DNA of 64,000 nt from Mucilaginibacter gilvus (GTDB lineage: Bacteria; Bacteroidota; Bacteroidia; Sphingobacteriales; Sphingobacteriaceae). Location of the stretch: NCBI RefSeq assembly GCF_004054195.1, contig NZ_SBIW01000001.1:434001-498000 (forward strand). The letters run 5' to 3'. The notes beneath the pieces were generated by a model. That model was given only the letters and a program-made list of their open reading frames with translations. It was not told the DNA's origin and ran no database searches. The translations under genes were made by a program, and so were the position numbers. Every line of letters starts with the position of its first letter. The first letter of the stretch is position 1. This document shows, piece by piece, positions 53,814-62,148 of the stretch.

Positions 53814-54794
53814 TTATGCATTCCAAGGCAAATACTTAGGCTGATTTGGCTCCATCAGCATAGGTTTTACAGCATTCAGCTTGCCGCCGTTTAAAACTAT
53901 TTCATAAAGCTTCAAATATTCTGCAGCCATTTTGGCAATGTTGAAGTTGTCAACCGCGTATTCGTGGCAAAGCTGATTACTGAAGCTATCGGCACGCTTT
54001 AATCCTTCTATCAAAACGCTTTTACTGTTTGATAGCAGGCCGACCTCTGCAGGCACCAACTCGGGCAGGGAGCCGTACGGGGTAGCAAAAACCGGGCAGC
54101 CAAAGTAAAGGCTCTCGGTAATGGCCACACCAAAGGGTTCGTTCCATAGCACCGGGAAGAGTAGGGCCTTGGAGCCGTTGAGCACTTCCGATTTTTGGTC
54201 GTTATCCACCATCCCTTTAAAGCTTACATTCAAATTCGGTGTAAAGCGAAGGCCCATTTTCAGGTTGAGGCGGGTACCACCCATTACCACCAGCTTGTTG
54301 CCGCTTTTGGTGGCAATATCAATGGCACCCTGTACATTCTTCACCCGCCAGGCAGCTTTGGCCAAAAAATGGGTATAGTTGCGTTTTTGGTTGAAGTTGG
54401 GTTTGCGGTAATCGGCAATGTCCAAACCGTTATAAACATAAGTGGTGGAACCGTTGCGGGCGGCATGGTTTGCTGATACGAATACCGAATTGAGATCCAT
54501 CTCTCCCCTGCCCGAATTATTATGCACCGTACACAGGTAAGGCTTTTTTGTAAACCCCTGCACCTGGAACTGGAAGTGCACCACATCAATATCATCGGGC
54601 ACCTGCTGGTTCATATCCTTCGCAGCATCGTAAACCAGCACTTTAGCAAAGGGGCATGCAGAACCGGCACCAACCAAATAGGTTACCGTGTGCCCCTGCC
54701 TCGCCAACTCGCGGCCAAGCCACCAGATTACGCGCTCGGTGCCGCCGTATGTGGTAGCCGGTATTTTGGTATCGTTTACAAAAAGGATATTCAT
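53814..54794 (-). CDS. Glycosyltransferase family 4 (GT-B)
   Basis: A ~326-aa enzyme: MNILFVNDTKIPATTYGGTERVIWWLGRELARQGHTVTYLV with the GGTER donor loop, and LFPVLWNEPFGVAITESLYFGCPVFATPYGSLPELV with the E-x7-E pair (EPFGVAITE). The start at 54794 is preferred over 54803. It resembles the EPS-locus enzyme at 6984-8009 but stands apart from that locus. The neighbours give no hint of its acceptor. Confidence 0.92.
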   Translation of the reverse strand: MNILFVNDTKIPATTYGGTERVIWWLGRELARQGHTVTYLVGAGSACPFAKVLVYDAAKDMNQQVPDDIDVVHFQFQVQGFTKKPYLCTVHNNSGRGEMDLNSVFVSANHAARNGSTTYVYNGLDIADYRKPNFNQKRNYTHFLAKAAWRVKNVQGAIDIATKSGNKLVVMGGTRLNLKMGLRFTPNLNVSFKGMVDNDQKSEVLNGSKALLFPVLWNEPFGVAITESLYFGCPVFATPYGSLPELVPAEVGLLSNSKSVLIEGLKRADSFSNQLCHEYAVDNFNIAKMAAEYLKLYEIVLNGGKLNAVKPMLMEPNQPKYLPWNA

Positions 54795-54907
54795 AATTGG
54801 CAAAGTTAGCTTTCGTGAGAAATAAAAATGGCGAAATCTAAAAACATTAACTTTTTTAATTATTTTAGTAACTTGATTAACTTATTAACAAATTTTAAAA
54901 TCATTAT

Positions 54908-56200
54908 ATGGCAGCCATTACCAATTCAGCAAATGCCCCCAGCAAGAAAAAAGGATTAAACCCCATCATCATTATTGGTTCTTTATTTTTTATTCTTGGT
55001 TTTGTTACCTGGCTGAATTCGGTACTCATCCCGTATTTAAAAATAGCCTGCCAACTCACCAACAGCGAATCGTATTTGGTAGCGAGTTCCTTTTATATCG
55101 CCTGTTTGCTGATGGCCAAACCATCGGCTTGGCTGCTAAAATTGCTGGGCTTTAAAAACGGAATGGTAGCCGGGTTGGTATTAATGGGCATTGGCGCCCT
55201 AATATTTATTCCCGCCGCGTTAACCCGTACTTACGCTATCTTTTTAATAGGCCTTTTTATACAAGGCTGCGGCTCGGCGGTGTTGCAATCGGCGTCAAAC
55301 CCGTATATCACCATCGTAGGACCACCGGAGAGTGCCGCCAAGCGAATCAGCATTATGGGCATCTGTAATAAATTTGCAGGTGTATTGGCCCCATTAGCGC
55401 TCGGTGCAGTAATTTTAAATAACATAGATGGCTTCGACGCCAGCCTGGTGAATCTTAGCGCCGCCGACAAAATCGCCCAACTGAACGAACTGGCATCAAG
55501 GGTAATTGTACCATATTTGTTGATCGTGGTGGTGCTGGTTATCCTGTCGGTATTGATATACTTTTCGGGACTGCCGGAGATCGATACCGACCATGAGGAC
55601 GAAAGCGTAGCAGCAGCCAATTCGGGGAAAACCAGCATCACGCAGTTCCCGCATTTGGTACTGGGAGTTATCGCCCTGTTCCTGTACGTTGGCGCAGAAG
55701 TTATTGCCGGCGACTCTATCATCGGCTATGGTTCATCACACCACATTCCGCTCTCAACCGCCAAGTATTTTGCATCGGGCACCTTAACCTGTATGGTAAT
55801 TGGCTATATCGTAGGCATCCTGTTCATCCCTAAATATATTACGCAACAAAAAGCATTGGTTTTATGCGCCATATTGGGCGTTGTATTAACCGGTGTAGCA
55901 TTGGTTACCCAAAAATATGTATCTATCAGCTGTATCGCCCTATTAGGTTTGGCTAACTCGCTGATGTGGCCAGCTATGTGGCCCTTGGCATTATCGGGAC
56001 TGGGCAGGTTCACCAAAATAGGTTCGTCGTTACTGGTAATGGGTATAGCAGGTGCCGCGGTATTCCCGCCGATATACGGTTTATTGGTTGATAAGATCTC
56101 CGCGCAAACCGCTTACGTAATTTTAATACCAATGTACCTGTTCATCCTGTACTATGCAATTGCGGGTTATAAAGTTGGCAAACATGTAGTGGAGGTGTAG
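54908..56200 (+). CDS. Sugar MFS transporter, FucP/GluP-like
   Basis: A 430-aa permease with 12 predicted helices and a FucP-type opening: NPIIIIGSLFFILGFVTWLNSVLIPYLKIACQLTNSESYLVASSFYIACLLMAKPSAWLL (F-G-F-x-T-x-L-N...L). GCGSAVLQSASNPYITIVGPPESAAKRISIMGICNKFAGVLAPL is also diagnostic of fucose/glucose-galactose symporters. It likely imports a hexose with H+ across the inner membrane. It is divergent from the GT gene with 113 AT-rich bases between. Confidence 0.93.
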   Translation: MAAITNSANAPSKKKGLNPIIIIGSLFFILGFVTWLNSVLIPYLKIACQLTNSESYLVASSFYIACLLMAKPSAWLLKLLGFKNGMVAGLVLMGIGALIFIPAALTRTYAIFLIGLFIQGCGSAVLQSASNPYITIVGPPESAAKRISIMGICNKFAGVLAPLALGAVILNNIDGFDASLVNLSAADKIAQLNELASRVIVPYLLIVVVLVILSVLIYFSGLPEIDTDHEDESVAAANSGKTSITQFPHLVLGVIALFLYVGAEVIAGDSIIGYGSSHHIPLSTAKYFASGTLTCMVIGYIVGILFIPKYITQQKALVLCAILGVVLTGVALVTQKYVSISCIALLGLANSLMWPAMWPLALSGLGRFTKIGSSLLVMGIAGAAVFPPIYGLLVDKISAQTAYVILIPMYLFILYYAIAGYKVGKHVVEV

Positions 56201-56250
56201 GTTTTTTTGATCATTTGCATATCATCCTTGCTTATGTTATATTTGATATT

Positions 56251-56463
56251 ATGGAAACGATAAAAGTTAATATCATAAACCCCAAGGCCTTAAAGCTATT
56301 GAATGATCTGGCTGATATGGATTTGATCTCTATCCAGGAAAGCCCTAAAAATGACTTGGAAAGCATATTAGCGCAATTACGCTCTCAAAGTAATTCCGCG
56401 CCGTCTTTAGAAGAAATAACGAAAGAAGTGGAAGCAGTTCGTGCTGAACGCTATGCCAAATAG
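56251..56463 (+). CDS. Small antitoxin-like protein without an evident toxin
   Basis: 70 aa from ATG 56251: METIKVNIINPKALKLLNDLADMDLISI, then acidic linker and SAPSLEEITKEVEAVRAERYAK. In Bacteroidota this type of protein (helical N-terminus, C-terminal 'LEEITKEVEAVRxxRY' tail) usually precedes a PIN or RelE toxin. Here the next frame, ATGCCAAATAGC..., stops after seven codons and no PIN/RelE protein follows. It may be an orphan remnant. An upstream in-frame start at 56215 is less likely. Confidence 0.65.
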   Translation: METIKVNIINPKALKLLNDLADMDLISIQESPKNDLESILAQLRSQSNSAPSLEEITKEVEAVRAERYAK

Positions 56464-56477
56464 CCCTTCTGTATAAT

Positions 56478-57065
56478 ATGGGGCGTGTCAGTCAAGCCGC
56501 GCTATCGGTAAATAATGCAGCAAAAATCAGAACAATAACGCTCACCAAGCCCCGGTTCGGATTAAAGCATTTTACCATGCTCAATAACGGCGTTTCCATT
56601 AAAACTAATAAGTGTTGGGCCGTTGGTGATAATGGAGTTTACCTTGCTACATGCTCAACAAGCTACCGTGTATCTACGCCATATAAAGGAGATCCACAAT
56701 ATGTACAAGCATACAGCTGGGCTAAGCATCTCATTGTATTTGCTAAGCTTAACAGACCAGCCCCAGATAGTGCTATTCAGCCCTTTAATATTGCAGAACG
56801 CCTGCTTGATCTATTTGGTAGTGAAAATATTCATCTTAGGCAATACCCGAAGTTTAACAGACATTTTCTATTTCAATCTATAAATAAAGACGAGGCTATT
56901 AAGCTCTTAACTCCTGCTTTGATAGCAGTAATAGAAAAACACAAAGGCTTGCATATTGAGATCAGGAGAAATGAATTTATCGGGCGATTTGAAAGACCTG
57001 TAGAAAATAATGACGCCGTTTGTTTAATTGAGGTGGCAGAAGCTTTTTTAAGTGGCACAATTTGA
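56478..57065 (+). CDS. Protein of unknown function
   Basis: A 195-aa reading frame that I do not recognise. The N-terminal ~40 residues are basic and low in hydrophobics; the middle SKTNKCWAVGDNGVYLATCSTSYRVSTPYKGDP is irregular; the C-terminal ~90 residues, FNIAERLLDLFGSENIHLRQYPKFNRHFLFQSINKDEAIKLLTPALIAVIEKHKGLHIEIRRNEFIGRF, look like a globular alpha/beta domain. The first 30 codons may be non-coding and the start is uncertain. No signal peptide or membrane helix. It follows the antitoxin-like gene by 14 bases. Confidence 0.55.
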   Translation: MGRVSQAALSVNNAAKIRTITLTKPRFGLKHFTMLNNGVSIKTNKCWAVGDNGVYLATCSTSYRVSTPYKGDPQYVQAYSWAKHLIVFAKLNRPAPDSAIQPFNIAERLLDLFGSENIHLRQYPKFNRHFLFQSINKDEAIKLLTPALIAVIEKHKGLHIEIRRNEFIGRFERPVENNDAVCLIEVAEAFLSGTI

Positions 57066-57131
57066 ATGTCATCTTACTAAAATTGACCCTCAAATTCTAT
57101 CTATCAAAAAAAAGTTCAAATTTTAAAGAAC

Positions 57132-57575
57132 TCACCCCCTAAACCACTTCCTCCCCACCACCAATAACCCAAACTCTTCCGAAGGATTTTTTGCTGTAGA
57201 TTTATGATGAATTTTATGCGCGCGGCGAATGGCGCTGAGGTACCGATTATCACTTTTAAAGGCTTTGAAACGGTTATGGATAAACCAATCGTGAAAGATG
57301 AAGTAGATGGTGCCGTAGGTGCTGATGCCTGTACCTATCCAAAAGCGGTAATCTAAGGTGATATGCCCTGCCCACATCAACCACAAAGCCAATGCGGCAA
57401 AACCGATGCTGAACAGGTCGTTCAGTTCGAACCAGCCATGGCGCTGCTGGTGGTGTGTTTTATGGATAAACCACAACGGCCCATGGAACAGGTATTTATG
57501 CATTGCCCAGGATAGTGTTTCCATTAGCACTATCGTGAGCAATATCGTGGCTATGTTTATTATTATAACATCCAT
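57132..57575 (-). CDS. crtZ: Beta-carotene hydroxylase (CrtZ type)
   Basis: A ~147-aa di-iron membrane hydroxylase. The histidine clusters are in order: MHKYLFHG, IHKTHHQQRHGWFELNDLF, FHDWFIHNRF and RRAHKIHHKST, matching CrtZ (HX4H, HXXHH, HX4H, HX2HH). The open frame runs up to 57689, but that extension reads through a palindromic repeat; ATG at 57575 gives the standard MDVIIINIATILLTIVLMETLSW start. It would turn beta-carotene into zeaxanthin. It lies 6 kb from the crtI-crtB cluster, just downstream of lpd on the same strand. Confidence 0.93.
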   Translation of the reverse strand: MDVIIINIATILLTIVLMETLSWAMHKYLFHGPLWFIHKTHHQQRHGWFELNDLFSIGFAALALWLMWAGHITLDYRFWIGTGISTYGTIYFIFHDWFIHNRFKAFKSDNRYLSAIRRAHKIHHKSTAKNPSEEFGLLVVGRKWFRG

Positions 57576-57580
57576 TAACA

Positions 57581-57609
57581 CACCCCTAACCCCTCTCAAG
57601 AGGGGAACT
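57581..57609. repeat. C5TGAAG5-like palindromic repeat upstream of crtZ
   Basis: CACCCCTAACCCCTCTCAAG continuing AGGGGAAC. Same framework as the ilv-leu copies but with CTCTCAAGAG in place of CCTGAAGG. Confidence 0.78.
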
Positions 57610-57649
57610 CTAATAAATCCGAAATTGAAAATTCGAAATTCGAAATCCC

Positions 57650-59053
57650 TTAAATATGTATCGCCCTGTTTTCCGTCGCAGCTAAACATGCTTCGCGCAT
57701 CGCTTCAGTATAAGTTGGGTGGGCGTGACTGGCACGGGTTACGTCCTCGGCACTCGCGCGGAACTCCATGGCTATAACCGCTTCGGCAATCATATCCGCA
57801 GCGCGGGGACCAATCATGTGTACGCCTAAAATTTCGTCGGTGGTTTTATCAGCCAGTACTTTTACAAATCCATCCAGGTCGCCACTAGCACGGGCACGGC
57901 CGCTTGCCTTGAACGGGAACGAACCTATTTTATAAGCAGTTCCTTTTTCTTTCAGTTGCTCTTCGGTATAACCAACGGCTGCAACTTCCGGCCAGGTGTA
58001 AACAACGCCCGGTATAAGGTTGTAGTTAATGTGCGGTTTTTGCCCGGCAATCATTTCGGCAACAAATGTACCTTCATCCTCCGCCTTGTGGGCAAGCATA
58101 GCGCCTTTTACCACGTCGCCAATAGCGTAAACGCCTTTAACGATGGTTTCCAGGTGCTCGTCAACCGTAATTTTACGGCCACGTTCTTCTACCGTGATGC
58201 CAATTTTATCAAGCCCTAAGCCATCGGTATAGGCTATACGGCCAACGGCAACCATACAGTAGTCGCCTTTTAGTTCTATTTTTTCGCCTTTAGCGTTATC
58301 GGCTGTAACGGTTACTTCCTTGCCTTTTGCTGTTGCGCCGGTTACTTTGTGGCCCAGGTAAAATTCCATACCCAGTTTCTTCAACACCTTTTGCAGTTCG
58401 CGGCCCAGGCTTTTATCCATAGTTGGGATAATGCCGTCCATAAATTCAACAACCGATACTTTTGCACCCAAACGCGCGTACACCGAACCCAGTTCTAAAC
58501 CAATAACGCCACCACCTATCAATATTAGGTGCTTTGGAACTTCAGTTAAGGTCAAGGCCTCGGTAGAAGTAATAATGCGTTTCTTGTCTATTTTCAGGAA
58601 AGGCAGGCTGCTTGGTTTCGAACCCGTAGCGATGATCACCTTTTCGGTGGTCAGCTCGGTAACGGTGCCGTCTGCCTTGGTAACAATAATGGTATTTTTA
58701 TCCTTAAAAGAACCAACGCCCTGGTGAACGTCAATCTTATTCTTCTTCATTAAGTAAGTAATGCCGCTGGTGTTGGCATCCACAACTTCCTGCTTGCGTT
58801 TGATCATCTGCCCAAAATCAATCCCCAAATTATCCAGTTTAATACCGTGGGTAGTGAAAGTGTGGGCCGCGTTATGGTAGTGTTCAGATGAATCCAGCAG
58901 CGCCTTGGAAGGGATACAGCCTACATTGAGGCAGGTACCGCCAAGCGTGTTGTATTTTTCAATAATGGCGGTTTTCATGCCTAATTGCGCGCAACGGATT
59001 GCGGCAACGTATCCACCCGGACCAGAACCTATAACGATAACATCATATTGCAT
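57650..59053 (-). CDS. lpdA: Dihydrolipoyl dehydrogenase
   Basis: The E3 flavoprotein of 2-oxoacid dehydrogenase complexes, reoxidising dihydrolipoamide with NAD+. ~467 aa from ATG 59053. FAD site YDVIVIGSGPGGYVAAIRCAQLG, redox disulfide GGTCLNVGCIPSKALLDSSE (~residue 40), NAD site LILIGGGVIGLELGSVYARLG, second FAD motif GVYAIGDVVKGAMLAHKAEDEG and the active-site base in ASHAHPTYTEAMREACLA. E1 and E2 genes are not in the window. Confidence 0.97.
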   Translation of the reverse strand: MQYDVIVIGSGPGGYVAAIRCAQLGMKTAIIEKYNTLGGTCLNVGCIPSKALLDSSEHYHNAAHTFTTHGIKLDNLGIDFGQMIKRKQEVVDANTSGITYLMKKNKIDVHQGVGSFKDKNTIIVTKADGTVTELTTEKVIIATGSKPSSLPFLKIDKKRIITSTEALTLTEVPKHLILIGGGVIGLELGSVYARLGAKVSVVEFMDGIIPTMDKSLGRELQKVLKKLGMEFYLGHKVTGATAKGKEVTVTADNAKGEKIELKGDYCMVAVGRIAYTDGLGLDKIGITVEERGRKITVDEHLETIVKGVYAIGDVVKGAMLAHKAEDEGTFVAEMIAGQKPHINYNLIPGVVYTWPEVAAVGYTEEQLKEKGTAYKIGSFPFKASGRARASGDLDGFVKVLADKTTDEILGVHMIGPRAADMIAEAVIAMEFRASAEDVTRASHAHPTYTEAMREACLAATENRAIHI

Positions 59054-59139
59054 AGTAGTGTATTTTATGGCTGACAAAGTTAAGGAATATAAAAGGGCTT
59101 ATAAAATAGGGATTTGATTAAATGTGGTGGGGGTGACAG

Positions 59140-59220
59140 AGCATATGGGCGTTGCCTTCGGCCCGGGCTTTACAGGGCTGCGCTGCGCTCCGGCCCTTCA
59201 GGCTAAACCCTTCCAATCCC
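59140..59220. repeat. GC-rich intergenic block
   Basis: A GC-rich stretch (GGGCGTTGCCTTCGGCCCGG..., GGGCTGCGCTGCGCTCCGGC...) unlike the surrounding AT-rich DNA, with partly complementary GGGCC/GGCCC words. It looks like one of the interspersed repeats common in this group; no coding potential seen. Confidence 0.5.
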
Positions 59221-59230
59221 TAACGCAGGT

Positions 59231-59322
59231 TGTCTGAATCAGAATTTACAGAATTAATAAATTTTCAGATGGTTGCTTCATATTCTGTTAATTCTAAAAT
59301 TCTGTAAATTTTGATTCAGATA
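59231..59322. mobile_element. 92-bp MITE-like relative of the GxxExxY element
   Basis: The left arm starts TGTCTGAATCAGAATTTACA, identical to the ends of the element at 40468-40964, and the right arm ends TTGATTCAGATA, its complement with two changes; inner parts of both arms (ATTCTGTxAATTCTAAAATT) also match. Only ~10 bases (GGTTGCTTCA) separate the arms and no gene is present. It could fold into one long hairpin. It lies between lpdA and the S15-type hydrolase gene. Confidence 0.75.
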
Positions 59323-59426
59323 ATTACCCCAAACCACCCAATTCTTACCTCCTTTTGTAACAACCCTGCCACCGTTAGTTTATTATTAATTTACTTACTA
59401 AATTAGCCTCAGCTAATACTGAAATT

Positions 59427-61292
59427 ATGAAAAAAATCTTCGCCGTTTTATTGCTGTTAACTACAGCCTGTTCCGCAACCTTTGCGCAAACGTATGATGT
59501 TAAGGAACATTACACCAAAAAAGATGTGTACATCACCATGCGCGATGGCGTAAAGCTGTTCACCTCCATCTACACCCCAAAGGATGCATCGAAGGACAAT
59601 AAATACCCTGTGATGATGCAGCGTACCTGCTACAGCGTTGCGCCGTATGGCGAAACCAAGTACCCGGGTCAATTAGGTCCCTCCAAATACATCATGCAGG
59701 AAGGCTACATTTTTGTGTACCAGGATGTGCGTGGCCGCTGGAAAAGCGAAGGCACCTGGACCAACATGACACCGGTTATCGATAATAAAAAAGGCAAAAC
59801 CGATGTAGACGAAGGCTCAGACACTTACGATACCATCGACTGGCTCATCAAGAACGTCGCAGACAATAACGGCCGCGTAGGCCAATGGGGCATCAGCTAC
59901 CCCGGTTTTTATACCGCCGCAGGCATTTTATCTAATCACCCTGCACTTAAAGCCTCATCGCCGCAGGCACCCATCTCCGACTTCTTTTTTGACGATTTCC
60001 ACCACAACGGAGCGCTTTTAGAAAGCTACTTTTTCACTTACCCTGTATTCGGCGTGCAGAAGAAAGATACCACCACCAAAGCCTGGTATAATAACACCAT
60101 GATAAACCCCGGCACCAAAGATGGCTACCAGTTTTTACTGAATATGGGCCCGCTTAAAAATGCCGACAAATACTACAAGGATAACTTTTACTGGCAAGAA
60201 ACGATTAACCACCCTAATTACGATGAGTTTTGGCAAAAACGCGGCCTGTTAAAACACTTCAACAAAGTGAAACCTGCGGTAATGCTGGTTGGCGGCTGGT
60301 TTGATGCCGAGGATCTAACAGGTCCGCTGGCGATATATAAAACCATTGAGAAGAAGGACCCGAACGCTTATAATACTATTGTAATGGGTCCGTTTGGGCA
60401 CGGCAGGTGGTCGCGCGAAACAGGACACACCATGCACAGCAACATTTACTTCGGCGATAGCATTGCTACTTTCTACCAAAAAAATATCGAGCAGAAATTC
60501 TTTAACCACTTCCTGAAAGGCAATGGCGACAAAAATAGCGGACTGCCCGAAGCTTATATGTTCAACACCGGTAAAAACGAGTGGAAAACATTTGACAAAT
60601 GGCCATCGCCGGCAGCTGAAAAACAGAAGCTATTCCTAAACAGTGATGGCAAACTGGCCGCTGCCCAGCCATCAGCAGCAGGCTCAACCAGCTACGTAAG
60701 TGATCCGTTGAAACCGGTACCTTATACCGAGGACCTGCCTACCACAGTTGGCTTTACCCCGCACAATTACATGAGCGAGGATCAGCGTTTCGCAGGCCGC
60801 CGTACCGATGTATTGGTTTTCCAAACGGAAGTATTGGCGGATGATGTAACTCTTGGCGGCGAAATTATGGCACACCTAAAAGTGGCCAGCACCGGTACCG
60901 ACGCCGATTTCTTTGTTAAACTGATTGACGTTTACCCCGCCGATGAGCCGAACAATCCCTACATGCCCAATAAAAGCATTACACTGAGCAATTACCAGCA
61001 AATGGTGCGCAGCGAGGTAATGCCCGCCCGTTTCCGCAATAGCTTTGAAAAGCCGGAGGCATTGGTAGCCAACCAAAAAACGGATATCAACTTCCGTGTG
61101 CAGGATGTGCTGCACACCTTTAAAAAAGGCCACCGTATAATGATCCAGGTACAAAGTACCGCCTTCCCGCTATTTGCCCGTAACCCGCAAAAGTTTGTAG
61201 AGAACCCTTATAAGGCTGATGAAAGCGATTACATTAAAGCTACAGAGACGGTGTTTAACGACAGTTACTTAGAGGTTGATGTGCTGAAATAG
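59427..61292 (+). CDS. CocE/NonD family hydrolase (S15/X-Pro dipeptidyl-peptidase type)
   Basis: A 621-aa secreted alpha/beta hydrolase (signal MKKIFAVLLLLTTACSATFAQ). N-terminal strand KDVYITMRDGVKLFTSIYTPKD is typical. Nucleophile elbow GRVGQWGISYPGFYTAAGIL (G-x-S-Y-x-G, ~residue 156); catalytic Asp likely in GWFDAEDLTGPLAIY and His in MGPFGHGRWSR. The C-terminal beta-jelly-roll (TEVLADDVTLGGEIMAHLKVASTGTDADFFVKLIDVYP) matches X-Pro peptidase C-terminal domains. It probably cleaves acyl or peptide bonds in the periplasm, perhaps as glutaryl-7-ACA acylase-like enzyme. Confidence 0.93.
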   Translation: MKKIFAVLLLLTTACSATFAQTYDVKEHYTKKDVYITMRDGVKLFTSIYTPKDASKDNKYPVMMQRTCYSVAPYGETKYPGQLGPSKYIMQEGYIFVYQDVRGRWKSEGTWTNMTPVIDNKKGKTDVDEGSDTYDTIDWLIKNVADNNGRVGQWGISYPGFYTAAGILSNHPALKASSPQAPISDFFFDDFHHNGALLESYFFTYPVFGVQKKDTTTKAWYNNTMINPGTKDGYQFLLNMGPLKNADKYYKDNFYWQETINHPNYDEFWQKRGLLKHFNKVKPAVMLVGGWFDAEDLTGPLAIYKTIEKKDPNAYNTIVMGPFGHGRWSRETGHTMHSNIYFGDSIATFYQKNIEQKFFNHFLKGNGDKNSGLPEAYMFNTGKNEWKTFDKWPSPAAEKQKLFLNSDGKLAAAQPSAAGSTSYVSDPLKPVPYTEDLPTTVGFTPHNYMSEDQRFAGRRTDVLVFQTEVLADDVTLGGEIMAHLKVASTGTDADFFVKLIDVYPADEPNNPYMPNKSITLSNYQQMVRSEVMPARFRNSFEKPEALVANQKTDINFRVQDVLHTFKKGHRIMIQVQSTAFPLFARNPQKFVENPYKADESDYIKATETVFNDSYLEVDVLK

Positions 61293-61321
61293 GGAGTGGT
61301 TATGCAACTCAAATAAACCAC

Positions 61322-61462
61322 CTTGTCATTGCGAGGAGCGGCGTGGGATTGCGCGCGGGGGCGACGTGGCAATCTTGTCGCCAATGCATAGCATTTGTGC
61401 ATAGCTACGAGGTTGCTTCGCCGCTTAAGCCTGCCTACGGGCGTTCGCTCGCAATGACATAG
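61322..61462. repeat. Interspersed inverted repeat (GTCATTGC...GCAATGAC family), copy 2
   Basis: TGTCATTGCGAG (61324-61335) is perfectly complementary to CTCGCAATGACA (61448-61459). Internal words GGCAATC and GGTTGCTTCG also correspond to copy 1 at 51221-51331. Confidence 0.85.
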
Positions 61463-61495
61463 TTTGTAATTATAAGGCATTAAACAAAATAATTG

Positions 61496-62131
61496 ATGAA
61501 GTTAAGCTTTCTTACCACGGTATTATTAGCAATGATGATACTTCCGGCTACACTATTTGCCCAGGTAAAAACAACAAAACTAGACAAAAACACCATCCCA
61601 AAATCCATCAAATACGAGGGGCATATTATTGATGCAGTAAGTTTTACAGATAAAGACGGTGAACATATTGTTGTGACAACTGAGTCCGGCTTAACAGCAA
61701 GCAAAGGCGCGGATAGTGAGGGATACCGCGATGCAGCATTGCATGCCTATCATTATAAAAAAACAGGTACAGAACTAAAACTAACCTGGCAAACCTACGA
61801 TTTTGTAAAAGATTGCCCGGTTGATGTTACCGCCAGCTACTTACCCAAAAGCTTTGCCGTGACGGATCTGGATAGCAACGGCAAGGCCGAAGTTTGGCTG
61901 ATGTATAAAACCGTTTGCCACGGCGATGTGAGCCCAAGCGATATGAAGATAATTATGCACGAAGGCGATAAAAAATACGCCGTAAGAGGCACCAACAAGG
62001 TGCAGGTATCACCAAAGGAATATGCAGGCGGCAAATTTATTTACGACGAAGCTTTTAAAACCGGCCCCAAAGCTTTCCGAGAGTACGCTGGCAATCTTTG
62101 GAAAAACAATTTAATGGAAACCTGGAAATAG
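61496..62131 (+). CDS. Secreted protein of unknown function
   Basis: A ~211-aa protein with signal peptide (MKLSFLTTVLLAMMILPATLFAQ). The mature part is beta-rich, KYEGHIIDAVSFTDKDGEHIVVTTESGL, YHYKKTGTELKLTWQTYDFVKDCPVDVTASYLPKSFAVTDLDSNGKAEVWLMYKTVCHGDVSPSDMKIIMHEGDKKYAVRGTNKV. DLDSNGKAEVWLMYKTVC resembles a VCBS/FG-GAP-like calcium loop, and two Cys might form a disulfide. I do not recognise the family. It precedes an M1-type peptidase by 17 bases; a shared operon is likely. Confidence 0.75.
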   Translation: MKLSFLTTVLLAMMILPATLFAQVKTTKLDKNTIPKSIKYEGHIIDAVSFTDKDGEHIVVTTESGLTASKGADSEGYRDAALHAYHYKKTGTELKLTWQTYDFVKDCPVDVTASYLPKSFAVTDLDSNGKAEVWLMYKTVCHGDVSPSDMKIIMHEGDKKYAVRGTNKVQVSPKEYAGGKFIYDEAFKTGPKAFREYAGNLWKNNLMETWK

Positions 62132-62148
62132 GTATTAAACACATAAAA

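Noticed and set aside
56623..56883. 86-codon frame inside 56478-57065 in another frame
   Set aside because: Shorter, hydrophobic and unsupported; the 195-codon frame has a more protein-like composition, although its own start is uncertain.
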